Positions 9,923 through 18,939 of a DNA stretch of 64,000 nucleotides are shown here, piece by piece. The notes under the pieces were generated by a model. It ran no database searches and was not told the origin of the DNA. It was given only the letters and a program-made list of their open reading frames with translations. Origin of the DNA: Gerris lacustris (taxonomy: Eukaryota; Arthropoda; Insecta; Hemiptera; Gerridae); assembly GCA_951217055.1 (NCBI GenBank), contig OX578286.1, positions 34,814,345-34,878,344 of the forward strand. The letters are read 5' to 3'. The position numbers were made by a program, and so were the translations under genes. Within the stretch, counting starts at the first letter, position 1, and each line of letters opens with the position of its first letter.

Positions 9923-12290
9923 GTGTAACGTTTACGTGTCCGATGATAACTTGAGTAAAAGTTGGCCGATTTAGTTGAAATTTGGTATACATGTTCCTCT
10001 TACTAATACTCAGGCTAAGTTCGTTGGACAGCGTGATCCGCCCAAGAGTTCGCGCGCAATGCTCGCGCAAACGAGAGGTTCAAAAATTAAATTGGAATTT
10101 CAGGACGGGAAAAGATTCTATCATCATCTATTCGATGAGACGAACATTTTTTTCAAATAACATTTTTTACTAAAACCAACAGCGACACCGCTATCAATTA
10201 ATAAAGATCGCTAAAACTATATTAAAGCGGACCTAAACGTTTATAATAGAGAAAACAACCTTTTTACCGATATCTTACGTTCTAACGTAACGATTTTAAT
10301 AAAACTTCATATACACCATCTAATGCACAATTGAAACAAGCATGCAAAATTTCAATTTGATACATGCAGTAGTTGTTTTGTAGCAAAGAAATACATTTTA
10401 TAATAATTGAAAAGGAGATGGTGTGGCTAGAGGAATAGTAAGAATACGGTGTGGTTCCCTTACTACTAACCGCTGTACTACTACCAGACCCACTATCTAT
10501 CAACTCATCATGATTCATGATTATCTATTTTTTCAATATTCAATACATATTTATTACTCTACGCTCGCTTCAATGATAGAGCCATGCGATGCCTAGTTAT
10601 TTAATATATATATTATAAACTGCTGACTGCTGGGTATTCTTTAAATTGTTTAAAAACATATTTTTATGCCCGTTTTTACCTTTAAAGATTACGTTGTATA
10701 AAAATAGAGTAAAGTTGGCCTAAACTGTAGTTCTAACTAGTGTACGTACGTGAATAACTAGCGGCGACGAGTTATAAATCACTAACCGTTCTATGCCCAA
10801 AATCTAAAATCCACTTAAAAACTAATAAATAAAAACTTATGCCTACTGACCTGCACTTGCGCTTATACTCAACTGTACAATTTAGTATATAAAAGTTCAA
10901 TTAATAAATAAAATATTATACTTTTGTTCACAAGAGTCATATTGTAATGTCCAATATAAAAAAAAAAAAGTTTAATTTTTCTTTCTGCCGCCTTTTGCCA
11001 CCTTCGAAAATTTGCCGCCAGGGGCCCGGGCCCCCATGGCCCCTGCCTAAATCCAGCCCTGAACACACCGCATAATAGTCACTGTAAGCAGAAGCTATCC
11101 ACAAGTATTCACCATTACTCTTCTTTTTTTCTCCGACTTTAAACTAAGTGCTGATGTAAACATACACCCAACTTTATATATATATAGACGGTTCGTACAA
11201 CTTTGGATGGGTTGGGACATACCTGTCTACTTTACCCCAAGATAAGGGTAGCTTCATCCGTATACCGGAGACGTACATGTCTAGCGGTGCACTCCTGAGT
11301 TGCTGATGCAGTGCATACCCGGTCAGATCTAGTGCTGGACCTGATCTTCTTGAAGAAACTTGATCCAAAGCGTACTCGACACGGGACAAACAATCTCTTC
11401 CTTCTTCGCCTCCGACATCCTCGTCAACTGAAACAGACACCTTCACACTACAGCCTTCAAACTGACTAACACCTGTCATCTAGATACAGTCCGCAAGCCT
11501 TCAAACTGACTAACACCTGTCACCTAGATACAGTCCGCAAGCCTTCAAACTGACTAACACCTGTCACCTAGATACAGTCAGCAAGCCTTCAAACTGACTA
11601 ACACCTGTCATCTAGATACAGTCCGCAAGCCTTCAACTGACTAACACCTGTCATCTAGATACAGTCCGCAAGCCTTCAACTGACTAACACTTAAAGAATT
11701 AGAGCGTTGCTGGAGATCATTCTTAAAACTCTCTAAACTTACTGAAACTATAAAATATTACACATGTTTATTTATCAAAGCAGCTTATACTTTAGGTCTT
11801 ACACTCGTTCCCAACATGATATTGACTCACCACCTTCATATTATTTTACAAATTTAACGCTAGTTGTTCCATAATTGGTACTGGCTGAATAAATGAACAA
11901 GGCTAATTTTTTTGGGGTTATTAATAAAATCATAAATGAAATTATTCAAGCGAGGCGTTCTTTTATGCAAATTTCATTGAGCTGAATAGATGGAGACAAC
12001 TTTCAGGTGAATTGAATAATTTCTTATCGAGATATGAGAGGCATTATTAAGAAAATATTCTGTTTTTATAACAAAGCCATAAACCAAGTTTCATGAAATG
12101 GACCAATTTTTCTTCTGTGGTCTATAACACCCGTACAATTATTATATGGCGGAAAAACAGAATGTTTAATTAATACGTTACCATAATTGGTGGTTGAGGA
12201 AAGTGGATGAGTTCGTGAATTGGTGATACTTGAACCACAACTCAGCAGAGAAGTTGTCACCAATAACTGTATCCACACCGCCCCGTCCAT
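1158..12290 (-). CDS. Five-exon gene for a small secreted protein of unknown family (219 aa)
   Basis: I assembled this gene from splice sites. Coding exons on the minus strand are 12290-12182, 11427-11223, 5191-5038, 2916-2777 and 1209-1158 (109+205+154+140+52 = 660 nt, 220 codons with TGA). Intron phases are 1, 2, 0, 2 and every junction matches. Donors are G/GTAACG, CAG/GTATGT, ACG/GTAAGT and TGG/GTAAGA; acceptors are TTTCAG, GTCAG, TTTCAG and TTTAAG. The first coding exon follows an acceptor (TTGCAG) 5 nt before the ATG, so an untranslated exon lies upstream. Residues 1-21 (MDGAVWIQLLVTTSLLSCGS) form a signal peptide. The mature part has four cysteines (C49, C106, C153, C201), enough for two disulfides, and one NSS glycosylation site near residue 109. 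The start of exon 3 (around LEARILFKDLTVSGSVHL) looks like a beta-strand region. The protein ends HISGPFD. I do not recognise the family; a lipid-binding secreted fold is a bare guess. Introns 2 and 3 are crowded with transposons. Confidence 0.8.
1369..1733. mobile_element. hAT-type MITE with 8-bp target duplication
   Basis: The ends are CAGTGGCGTAGGAA and TTCCTACGCCACTG, typical of hAT non-autonomous elements. They are flanked by a perfect 8-bp direct duplication ATCTTTTG at 1361-1368 and 1734-1741. Inside, G- and C-rich tracts around 1524-1578 and 1632-1680 are mutually inverted and would form a strong hairpin. It has no coding capacity. Confidence 0.85.
2151..2581. mobile_element. TIR element with a 29-bp tandem repeat
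   Basis: The inverted ends are AAGCCCCGTTTCTATTACAA (from 2151) and a matching TTAGAATGGAAACGGGGCTT (to 2581). At 2177-2292 a 29-bp unit (core TTCCAGGATTTTGTTGAAAT) is repeated four times. The element interrupts the foldback element at 1295-2695; the uninterrupted site can be seen in the relative near 21675. Short frames across the repeat are artefacts. Confidence 0.7.
3020..3190. repeat. Degenerate intronic tandem repeat, part 1
   Basis: Imperfect units with the core TAGACTCACTAT plus ATTCAGGTA and CCTGAACATTG. The same family continues at 4730-5037, the two parts being separated by inserted elements. It lies in intron 3 of the five-exon gene. Confidence 0.5.
3183..3620 (-). mobile_element. 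Possible LINE 3' end (reverse orientation)
   Basis: An (AAT)n run at 3191-3212 followed by AAACATGCTTTATTGAAAT looks like the microsatellite tail and 3'UTR of a non-LTR retrotransposon inserted on the minus strand. No reverse-transcriptase frame is present, so this rests on the tail alone. Confidence 0.35.
3641..4728. mobile_element. MITE of the CTATACTCATGCCA family, split by a LINE-like insert
   Basis: The ends are CTATACTCATGCCA (3641) and TGGCATGAGTATAG (to 4728). The internal core contains AGGCCAACCTATGTGA, TTGCCTAGTTGGCT, TCATTGGCTCCCCTCCC and TTTTCCCGCGCTGTC. Without the insert it would be about 212 bp. The core recurs at 38296-38576, 39431-39661 and 52440-52645. Segment 3698-3837 is repeated exactly at 4574-4713 on either side of the insert. 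Confidence 0.75.
3838..4573 (-). mobile_element. LINE-like insert flanked by a 140-bp direct duplication
   Basis: A 736-bp AT-rich insert starting with (GTA)n and AAAATGTTTATTTATTAATTAC. This resembles the tail and 3'UTR of a non-LTR retrotransposon on the minus strand, cut off at its 5' end. An ATT/TAA-rich microsatellite lies at 4275-4350. Both sides carry the same 140 bp of the host MITE. It has no coding frame beyond microsatellite translation. Confidence 0.45.
4730..5037. repeat. Degenerate intronic tandem repeat, part 2
   Basis: About five imperfect units with the core GACTCACTATAATTG and CATTCAGGTA. The array runs right up to the donor site of exon 3, whose own sequence (GACTTACCGTCATTGTAC on the plus strand) resembles a unit. 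Confidence 0.55.
5237..6080. mobile_element. MITE of the GGTACTTCTTTAGATTGTTAC family, with nested insert
   Basis: The left end is GGCACTTCTTTAGATTGTTA and the right end TCTAAAGAAGTACC. An inner inverted copy of the terminal motif sits at about 5275-5300. Relatives lie at 13487-13729, 20730-20999, 27659-28435 and 56744-56966. Element 5424-6007 is inserted inside it. It lies in intron 2 of the five-exon gene. Confidence 0.8.
5424..6007 (+). mobile_element. TIR element (TACTACGTTTTTA ends), about 584 bp
   Basis: The inverted ends are TACTACGTTTTTA and TAAAAACGTAGTA. Internal marks are TTTGTCCGGTACAAATCTGG and CCCGAATAGCTAGACATTT. Relatives lie at 61459-62028 (same orientation) and 32626-33236 (opposite). 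It has no coding capacity and is inserted in the MITE at 5237-6080. Confidence 0.75.
6081..6982. other. Gene-free intronic stretch with an 18-bp tandem repeat
   Basis: At 6331-6455 an 18-bp unit (ACCTGAATAAGATTCACT) is repeated about seven times, giving an open frame of NKIHYL repeats that is not a gene. The remainder shows no recognisable feature. Confidence 0.6.
7400..7990. repeat. Dispersed repeat (ATGCATGTCGTTGGAAAGCT core)
   Basis: The same sequence recurs at about 27790-28400 and, shorter, at 30215-30345. It contains GGGTAC repeats and a short run of ACATACATACATA. Small frames differ between copies and show no conservation pattern, so it is not coding. Confidence 0.6.
8090..9806. mobile_element. 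Long foldback element nested in the hAT element
   Basis: The outer ends ATAGTCCAGTTATTTTAG and CTAAAATGACTGGACTAT are inverted. The arms (CTCGCTTCCTCTAGCTCGGA against TCCGAGCTAGAGGAAGCGAG; AAGTGCTCCAAAGTTTCC against GGAAACTTTGGAGCACTTT) are inverted over several hundred bases. Near 8715-8745 a tRNA box-B-like motif GGTTCGATTCC occurs, as it does inverted near 30432. Confidence 0.6.
9847..10574. mobile_element. TIR element (ATTGAAGCGAGCGTA ends)
   Basis: The inverted ends are ATTGAAGCGAGCGTA and TACGCTCGCTTCAAT. It includes a (CTGT)n run and the GTTGGCCGATTT / AATTTGGTATACATGTTCC block shared with repeats at 17200-18258, 22060-22515 and 57350-58045. It has no coding capacity. Confidence 0.65.
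11450..11694. repeat. 44-bp minisatellite next to the exon 2 acceptor
   Basis: About 5.5 copies of a 44-bp unit (starts AAGCCTTCAAACTGACTAAC, then ACCTGTCATCTAGATACAG). The array starts 22 bp upstream (minus strand) of the exon 2 acceptor in intron 1 of the five-exon gene. Copies are nearly identical. Confidence 0.85.
11695..12181. other. Intron 1 remainder, nothing recognised
   Basis: AT-rich sequence between the 44-bp array and the donor of coding exon 1. I see no repeat family or frame here. Confidence 0.5.
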
Positions 12291-12433
12291 TACATCTGCA
12301 ACAATATTAAAATAAACCATGTTAATGTCTTAAGACTGCAGTCAATAAATTCTTCTGCATGGACCAACAGCCCATGAGGGAGCCTCTAAAAGAGCCTACT
12401 TGACGGATTCTTCTGCATTCTGCTCCGAGATAT

Positions 12434-12500
12434 GGGCAGCTTCATCCGTATACCGGAGACTTACATGTCTAGCGATGAACTCCTGAGTTCCTGATGGAGT
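12434..12500 (-). pseudogene. Duplicated fragment of exon 2
   Basis: About 65 bp closely match exon 2 of the five-exon gene (11247-11313), sharing CTTCATCCGTATACCGGAGA and ACATGTCTAGCG. The fragment lies outside the reading frame, upstream of coding exon 1, and carries substitutions. Flanking 12350-12620 consists of short degenerate repeats (GAGTCTACTAGACGG). Confidence 0.7.
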
Positions 12501-12974
12501 GGTCGCACTGCATCATCCTCCAAAAGAGTCTACTAGACACCCTTCTACTAGGCCCTTCTAAACTTCTAAGAGCCTACTATAGACGGCCCTTCAAAGAGTC
12601 TACTAGACGGGCCGTGACAAAACAGCCTTAGGAATGTTAGGGAATGTAACGGTTTTGGTCTGCCCAGGGACAACTATGTATTGTAACGGTGCAATTTGGA
12701 ATTGCCCGCTTCATTGTAGGTAAGGTTATTGATTACTGGACGCAACAATCGATAGAGTTACCCAAGAGTTTTGTTGGTCGATTAATCGAAAGGTTCCCTG
12801 AGATTAGGAGACCTGGGGAGGGGGGGGGGGATGTTTTGATCTGTTGGTGATTTGTTGTTCGTGGGGTGTTAACTGGTGGAAGGCTGAAAATGTAGGGATC
12901 GAGAGTAAAATCCTGATGGTCATGAGAGCGTGAGTCAGTGATGAGTTAGGTATGGCAGAGTGGTAATGGATGAA

Positions 12975-13296
12975 GCATAACATGACATGTAATGGTGTAA
13001 CATGACATGTAATGATGTAACATGACATGTAGTGATGTAACATGACATGTAATGATGTAACATGACATGTAATGATGTAACATGACTTGTAATGATGTAA
13101 CATGACATGTAGTGATGTAACATGACATGTAGTGATTTAACATGACATGTAGTGATGTAACATGACTTGTAATGATGTAACATGACATGTAGTGATGTAA
13201 CATGACATGTAGTGATTTAACATGACATGTAGTGATGTAACATGACTTGTAATGATGTAACATGACATGTAGTGATGTAACATGACATGTAATGGT
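12975..13296. repeat. 20-bp tandem repeat
   Basis: About 16 copies of a 20-bp unit (TAACATGACATGTAGTGATG, with variants AATGATG and ACTTGTAATG). The three minus-strand frames made of CYIITCHV/TSLHVMLHH are products of the repeat. Confidence 0.9.
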
Positions 13297-13486
13297 GAGG
13301 TTAGCGTACAGCTCTATCAGCTGTATAAACTGTATAATTATCATTCGTAGCCGGATAGACGCCACTTCATATAAACACCTACTTATTTGTATCGGGCTGC
13401 TAGTGAACACCGAGGTCCAGGTCAGGTGGAGTCGACCCGGGAACCTCTTGCGTGACAAGCAAACACGATAGCAATGAACCCGTGAT

Positions 13487-13729
13487 GGCACTTCTTTAGA
13501 TAATTAGATTGTTACTCCCCTTATAAAAAAAAAACAAAGGGGGAGTAACAGTCAAAATAAGATGTACGGAATGTTCTTCTATAGACTGTTACTACCCTTA
13601 TAAAATCAGAAGTGGGATATAACCTTTGTCCCAAAGTACATTGGACTAAACATCCCTTTGTCTTAATAGTTATTTAATCATTTATATACTAACAAAAAAC
13701 ATAGGGATGTAACAATCTAAAGAAGTACC
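13487..13729. mobile_element. MITE of the GGTACTTCTTTAG family
   Basis: The left end is GGCACTTCTTTAGAT and the right end ATCTAAAGAAGTACC. It has the family's internal ATTCTTTGTCCCAAAGTACATTGGAC-type block. It is uninterrupted, about 243 bp. Confidence 0.8.
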
Positions 13730-15259
13730 CTGGTGATCTCAGTATATTTTAGGTTTTATAATTCTTAAACTTCTAATATACTATTTTATTGATGGTTTGG
13801 ATCACTACAAAGGGGTCAACGTTCTATAAATATTTCGTCTAAAAAGAAATTGACTTTTAACTATTTAGAAACAAAACATAATAAAAAGTGAAAACGAACA
13901 AAAAATTCTCAAGTTTAATCCACCCTGTAATTAAGAAGTGACAGGGTTCGAAACCCAGCCGGAGGAAGACTCAGTTAGTTTAATTCAATGCGAACATTCA
14001 GTATTATTTAACTGATTGTAACAATTGAGTCGATGTTCTCAAGGCTTACCAACATTTCACATCGTTATATAAACGAAACAAGACACTACTACCAACTTAA
14101 CTACTTCCTAATCCATCTGCTATTATTATAATCGTATAAACTATAAAAAGATTTTTCGTTTTTATATATTACATTGTTTATTATCAAGGAAGTGGAGCTT
14201 CAAAAGTTATATCTAAAAAATCGAAATTTTTTCATAAGTTGAATCTTGAATCCATAAGTAAATGGATTATTATAGAATCCGTTTTAGACATTAGGGGAGA
14301 TTTTTGTGTCTATCTATCTGCTGGTCTGTCCGTCGACATTTTTGTGAATTATCATTTAATATTTTCAAGATGGTGGGCAACCAAAGAAAGTTTAGTCCAT
14401 AATCGGTCGGTAGGCTATTTTAATTACTATTTATTTAAGTTTAGCTTATTATTATTAATTTATTTTAGTTATTTTATCAATTAATTTATTGATCTATTTC
14501 TTCATTTGATTAATTTATTATCTATTTAACTCTATCGTAACCTAATTTTTATTTATTTAAGTATTTTCCATTTAAAATGTTTGTTTTTTAGGGTTTCGTA
14601 TATCATTCTCGAAACCAGTGGCGTAACTATAGGAGAATTTGGCTCTCTATCATTGACATTTTAGGAGCATCGAGCGTAGACACAACTTGGATGGGTGACT
14701 ACTGTTATCTGCAGGTTCGATTCCCACACCTAGCTCCCGCTCAATGTCCAGCTAGCATTGTCTAAAACAATAACGAGCGTATCGAAAGAGTTTGGCGTCG
14801 GCAGGTTTCAGCTTCAGCATGCAAAACCACGGGCGTCCATCAATACGGGCGAAGGGGCCTACCCTATTATTTGCCGATTGTGGAGTAAAAACATCGGCTG
14901 TCATCCCTTGAAGCAGTACCGGAACGGCGTTCCCGCAGTAGTACACCCCTGCGCGCCACATCACTAGTAGCATTGCAGATGAATTGAAATAGCACAGAAA
15001 CTCTTGGTTTAGATACAAAACAGTTATTGTTTGATTTGGTGGAAACTTACTGAGCAGTTAATTCAGGTAATGAAGGTTACACTGCTCGAATCATATAAAC
15101 AGGTGGATTTCTTGAGATTCTAGATAAAGTGAAACCGATTCACTCTCTACATCGTCTCACCGAGCAAACCTAAATATACACAAAACACTTTCCCCTCATA
15201 ATTCTCTATCTCTCGTCATCATGTCATTTGCTTTAAAAAATATTATTATTATTATTACT

Positions 15260-15275
<16 letters not shown>
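13730..15275. other. Gene-free stretch with degraded repeats
   Basis: Contains two box-B-like tRNA remnants (GGGTTCGAAACC near 13947; GGTTCGATTCC near 14714). Just before the second, ACTTGGATGGGTGACTAC (near 14687) matches the box-C region of 5S rRNA. An 89-codon minus-strand frame at 14752-15018 (GPFARIDGRPWF motif) has unusually GC-rich codons for this window and could be a decayed coding fragment, but I see no family and no splice structure. Confidence 0.35.

Positions 15276-15350
<75 letters not shown>
15276..15350. repeat. (TA)n microsatellite
   Basis: About 75 bp of uninterrupted TA repeats after an ATT-rich run. The YIYIYI frame is an artefact. Confidence 0.95.
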
Positions 15351-15352
<2 letters not shown>

Positions 15353-15533
15353 TACTTTTGTCATGTAAATTACTCGCATTGGCGTTATATTATTTTGTAT
15401 TTTGCCGTTTCAAGTCGTTTTTATGATGTTTAAACTTAAAATAAACAATATCTATCTATACCTGACTGTTTCCGTAATGAATAAGATTTGTTTATCTAGA
15501 ATCTATAGAGTATAGTCTATAGATTATTTTTCT

Positions 15534-15975
15534 CTGTATGTCTCCCGTAGTTATTGATAATTATAATTTGATTTAAAGTAAAATTTAATCTTTCCGTAGT
15601 ATGAATATGTACTACCAAAATACTTAAAAATTTGAATTTCTAATAGATTGTAGTAGGTACAGGTACTAATTGAGTACTTTATAATTATGTATAAGCGTTA
15701 ATTCTCGGTCTAGTTCTATTGCCGTGAATATTTGGCTTGCTAGATTTGTAGAAAATGATTGAAAGCTTGGATTCGGGGAATTTGTATCGGTAACGACAGA
15801 GAAAAATCATTCTCCCGTATAGCTCAGTTGGTAAGAGCACCTGTAACGGATTAATAGGAGGACCCGTGGTTCAAGTCCTGGTGCGGGGGTCTATTTTTCT
15901 CTGTATGTCTCCCATAGTTATTGATAATTATAATTTGATTTAAAGTAAAATTTAATCTTTCCGTAGTATGAATAC
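15534..15975 (+). repeat. Repeat module carrying a tRNA-like sequence, flanked by direct repeats
   Basis: A block of about 78 bp (TCTCTGTATGTCTCCCGTAG start) occurs at 15534-15612 and again at 15893-15968, flanking a tRNA-like sequence. The order (spacer TAGGTACAGGTACTAATT, TCTAGTTCT, then the tRNA-like part, then TTTCTCTG and TTGATAATTATAA) is conserved in the inverted copy at 56156-56722. This is a mobile or tandem module, not a host tRNA gene. Confidence 0.7.
15812..15889 (+). ncRNA. tRNA-like element, anticodon loop with GGA
   Basis: The acceptor-like stem CTCCCGTA pairs with TGCGGGGG. The D-arm/box A is TAGCTCAGTTGGTAAGAGC and the box B GGTTCAAGTCC. The anticodon arm CTGTA-ACGGATT-AATAG has GGA in the right place but the invariant U33 is C, and the T-stem pairs poorly. 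Outside the acceptor stem, CAGAGAAAAAT pairs with ATTTTTCTCTG, giving a longer helix than any tRNA. I judge it a tRNA-derived repeat rather than a functional tRNA. Confidence 0.6.
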
Positions 15976-16499
15976 TACTAAAATACTTAAACATTTGAAT
16001 AGAGTATAGTCTAAAAGAGTAGATATATATATAACAACAAAAATATATAACACTTGTGGAAAGTGTTTAATTGTTTATGCCATTTTGTCAAAAAAACATC
16101 AACATTTTGTGTTCTTCCCCTCCCCCCTTTTATACCATCTTATTTCATGTTAACAATACCATCAAAACCCTTTGTACGCACAACCAATTTTTCTATTTTT
16201 GAAAATGGCAATTTTAGAGGATATCGGATTTTATCTCTTTGCTTTCGAGCTTACGAAAGGTAACGGAAGCTATATTGCTGTTAGTTTTGATCTAACATGA
16301 ATGAACAATAAAAAACGAACATTTTCTATACTTTTGAATTCAAACATTTGAGACAAAATTCTGCTTCAGATTTCATGGGAATGTTCCTTGTCTGTCAGTA
16401 TATCTACAAATTTTGTAAAGCAACATATCTTATAAACTAGTCTAATTTTAATGTAGTTAGAGTGGCATATTATCAATAGTCTATTGTTGATACCATATA

Positions 16500-16850
16500 T
16501 GGCATACTTATACATATACTTATAAGTTTTAACCTTCTTATTATATACATACTGATAATAAATATTATTATACTTATTACTTATACATATTATCATATTA
16601 TCATACTTATATACATATACATATACTTATAAGTTTTAACCTTCTTATATACATACTGATAATAAATATTATTATACTTATTACTTATACATATTATCAT
16701 ATTATCATACTTATATACATATACATATACTTATATGTTTTAACCTTCTTATACACATACTGATAATAAATATTATTATACTTATTACTTATACATATTA
16801 TCATATCATACTTATATAATACATATACTTATAAATTTTAACCTTCTGCA
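16500..16850. repeat. Tandem repeat of about 105 bp
   Basis: About 3.3 copies of an AT-rich unit containing ACTTATAAGTTTTAACCTTC and TACTGATAATAAATATTA. No gene is present. Confidence 0.75.
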
Positions 16851-16927
16851 CCCATTGGTTTCTCTTCAACATGCTCACAAATTCATTTATTTACATCTAT
16901 ATATTTAAGAGATCTCATCTTATTTTT

Positions 16928-17115
16928 AGGGTCCGTAGGCACAACCAAGTACTCTTATATTTTCCTGCATGTGTCTGTCTGTCCGTCCGTCCGTCTGTCA
17001 CCTGCTCTCACGGCTACACATTTAGTCAGATCACTCTAAAATTTGGCATATACGTGTACAGTACCTACCCACACATTTTAAACACTACATTTTATAGGGC
17101 GAGTTAGAAGTTGGA
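16928..17115. mobile_element. Truncated element of the AGGGTCCGTAGGC family
   Basis: Begins with AGGGTCCGTAGGC and the CTGTCTGTCCGTCCG run, then matches the first 160 bp or so of the elements at 18259 and 24131. The right end is missing. Confidence 0.65.
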
Positions 17116-17199
17116 GTGAAAAGAGCATGATGAGTTGATAGACAAAGAGGACGATTGTAGTAAAGAGCAAAGTAGAGAGGAAACAGGACAATTCCAACC

Positions 17200-18258
17200 C
17201 TCACGCCACAGCCTACTCCATTTAAAGTATTATAAAATATATCACTTCCCTACACAAAAACTTCTGCTTGTATTAGGTTGAAATTTTACATGCCTGTTTC
17301 AAATGTACCTACATTAGAGGATGTGTATGAAGTTTTATTAAAATCATCACGTTAGAACGTAAGATATCGGTAAAAGCGTTGCTTTCTCTATTTAAAACGT
17401 TTTGGTCCGCTTTAACAGTTTTACCGATCTTTAACACTTCATAGAGGTGTCGGTGTTGGTTTTACTAAGAAAAAATATTTTTTCCGTGGTAGGCTGTGAA
17501 ATAGTAACTTTAGAGCCTAAAAGACATAGCTAAAATCCATTTTTTCATTACGTGGACTTAAAAAATCTTTTCATTACTCCTAGCTGTAAAGAAAAAATCT
17601 TTTACGTCCTAGGAACTAATTTTTTATTTATTTTCCGGTGGGTAGTTGTCAAAACTTCCGTTAGTAGTGCTGCAGTCTTTGTAGAAATGCTTCTAGTACG
17701 ATTAAATTCCGCTAGATGTCAATGCGTTTTATTCATCTTTTCTTATAGTGTAACCTCTTTTTAAGGTTTCTTTTTTTAAGTCTTAAGGATGTACTAATAT
17801 TTGTTATTATTATATATTGATTAGTGATTAATATTTAATATTTTTTCATTGTCTGCTACCTCGGAAAAAAATAGCATATGCTACACGACTGTGAAGTGTT
17901 TTGGATGTTATGATCCGTGGCAATTATATTTTCTGTCTCGCTTCGCTCGACAGTAAATGTAATTGCCGCGGTAAAGAAAAAACTCACTTCACAGCCTAGT
18001 AACATAATATACTATTAAAAAGTTGTTTATCTCATTGAATAGATGAAGTTAGAATGTTTTCCCGTCCTAAAAATCCAATTATTTACATTTGATGCTTACG
18101 TCTACGTGAGCTTTGCGCGCGAACGCTTGAGCGGATACTGTTGCCCAATGAACTAGTTCTGGACATTGGTGAAGTGATCAAGTATACCAAATTTCAACTA
18201 AATCAGTCAACTTTTATTCAAGTTATCGTCATCGGTCGATTTTGTGACGGTCTTTTTT
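17200..18258. repeat. Dispersed repeat related to the 9847-10574 element
   Basis: Shares AATTTTACATGCCTGTTTCAA, GAAGTTTTATTAAAATC and the GTTTTACTAA block with 57350-58045 and 22060-22515. A TCTCGCTTCGCTCGACAG palindrome lies near 17935. No gene. Confidence 0.55.
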
Positions 18259-18930
18259 AGGGTCCGTAGGCAAAACCAAGGACCCTTATATTTTACTGCG
18301 TGTGTCTGTCCATCCGTCCTTTCGCCTGCTCTCACGGCTACACCTTTCGTCCGATCACTTTGAAATTTGGCATGTATGTGTCTTGTACCTACCCACATAT
18401 TTTAAAAATATAGCGACTTAAAAAAAAAATTAGGGTAAAAAAACTTAAGGGTTAAAATTTTTTAATTTTTTTTCGACACCGTGAGGGGTATCACATGAAA
18501 GGGTACGTCGAGCTGATTATAAAAATATATAATTCTTTGGTTATAACTTTGATAGGGCGAGCGTAGGAAAGTTTGAAGTGGGTGTGAAACGTGCCCCCCC
18601 CCCTCTATCTCGCTTATGTGAAGTGCAAAAAATCTGAAATAATTCCTGAACATTCTTCGACCAAAAGTAAAGATACCACTTTTTGGAAATTTCGAAAAAA
18701 AAATATTATTTTATTTTTTATTGACAAAATACGTTTATTTTATAATTATGGTCTTTTCGATGTATTTATATGGTTGTAGTCCGGTTCAGTAGCAAAAAAA
18801 TACTTTATCAGAGTGTGTTTTGAGAATATCAGACCCTTAGAATAGTTCAAAGTAAGCTTTTTAGCATTTTAAAAAAACACTGTGTATACACTTTACAGTT
18901 AAACACTATATAGTGTGGCCTACGGACCCT
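18259..18930. mobile_element. TIR element (AGGGTCCGTAGGC ends), 672 bp
   Basis: The inverted ends are TAGGGTCCGTAGGC and GCCTACGGACCCT. Internal marks are CACGGCTACACCTTTCGTCC, a C run followed by TCTATCTCGCTTATGTGAAG, and TGTATTTATATGGTTGTAGT. A close second copy is at 24131-24728. The short frames in it are shared by drift only, with frameshifts between copies. Confidence 0.8.
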
Positions 18931-18939
18931 CGCTGTGTA

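Larger units (their letters stand above)
6991..11061. mobile_element. hAT-type non-autonomous element, 4.07 kb, with nested insertions
   Basis: The left end is CAGAGCTGGATTTA and the right end TAAATCCAGCCCTG. The subterminal GGCCAGGGGCCC and TTGCCGCC motifs are also inverted. A perfect 8-bp target duplication AACACACC sits at 6983-6990 and 11062-11069, diagnostic of hAT. No transposase frame remains. Nested elements occupy about 7400-7990, 8090-9806 and 9847-10574. It lies in intron 2 of the five-exon gene. Confidence 0.85.

Noticed and set aside
11223..11245. Donor GGG/GTAAAG at the end of exon 2
   Set aside because: It gives a phase incompatible with exon 3; CAG/GTATGT 21 bp further on restores the phase and is a stronger match.
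12066..12320. Alternative reading of coding exon 1 in the frame giving GRGGVDTVIGDNFSAELWF
   Set aside because: It looks protein-like, but its phase would run into a stop at once in exon 2; the frame with the signal peptide joins correctly.
12804..13491. Minus-strand frames rich in CHVTSLHVMLHH
   Set aside because: They translate a 20-bp tandem repeat in several frames; no gene features.
15812..15889. Functional tRNA gene
   Set aside because: Poor T-stem, missing U33, and the same module is repeated elsewhere in the window with flanking repeats; kept as a tRNA-like element.
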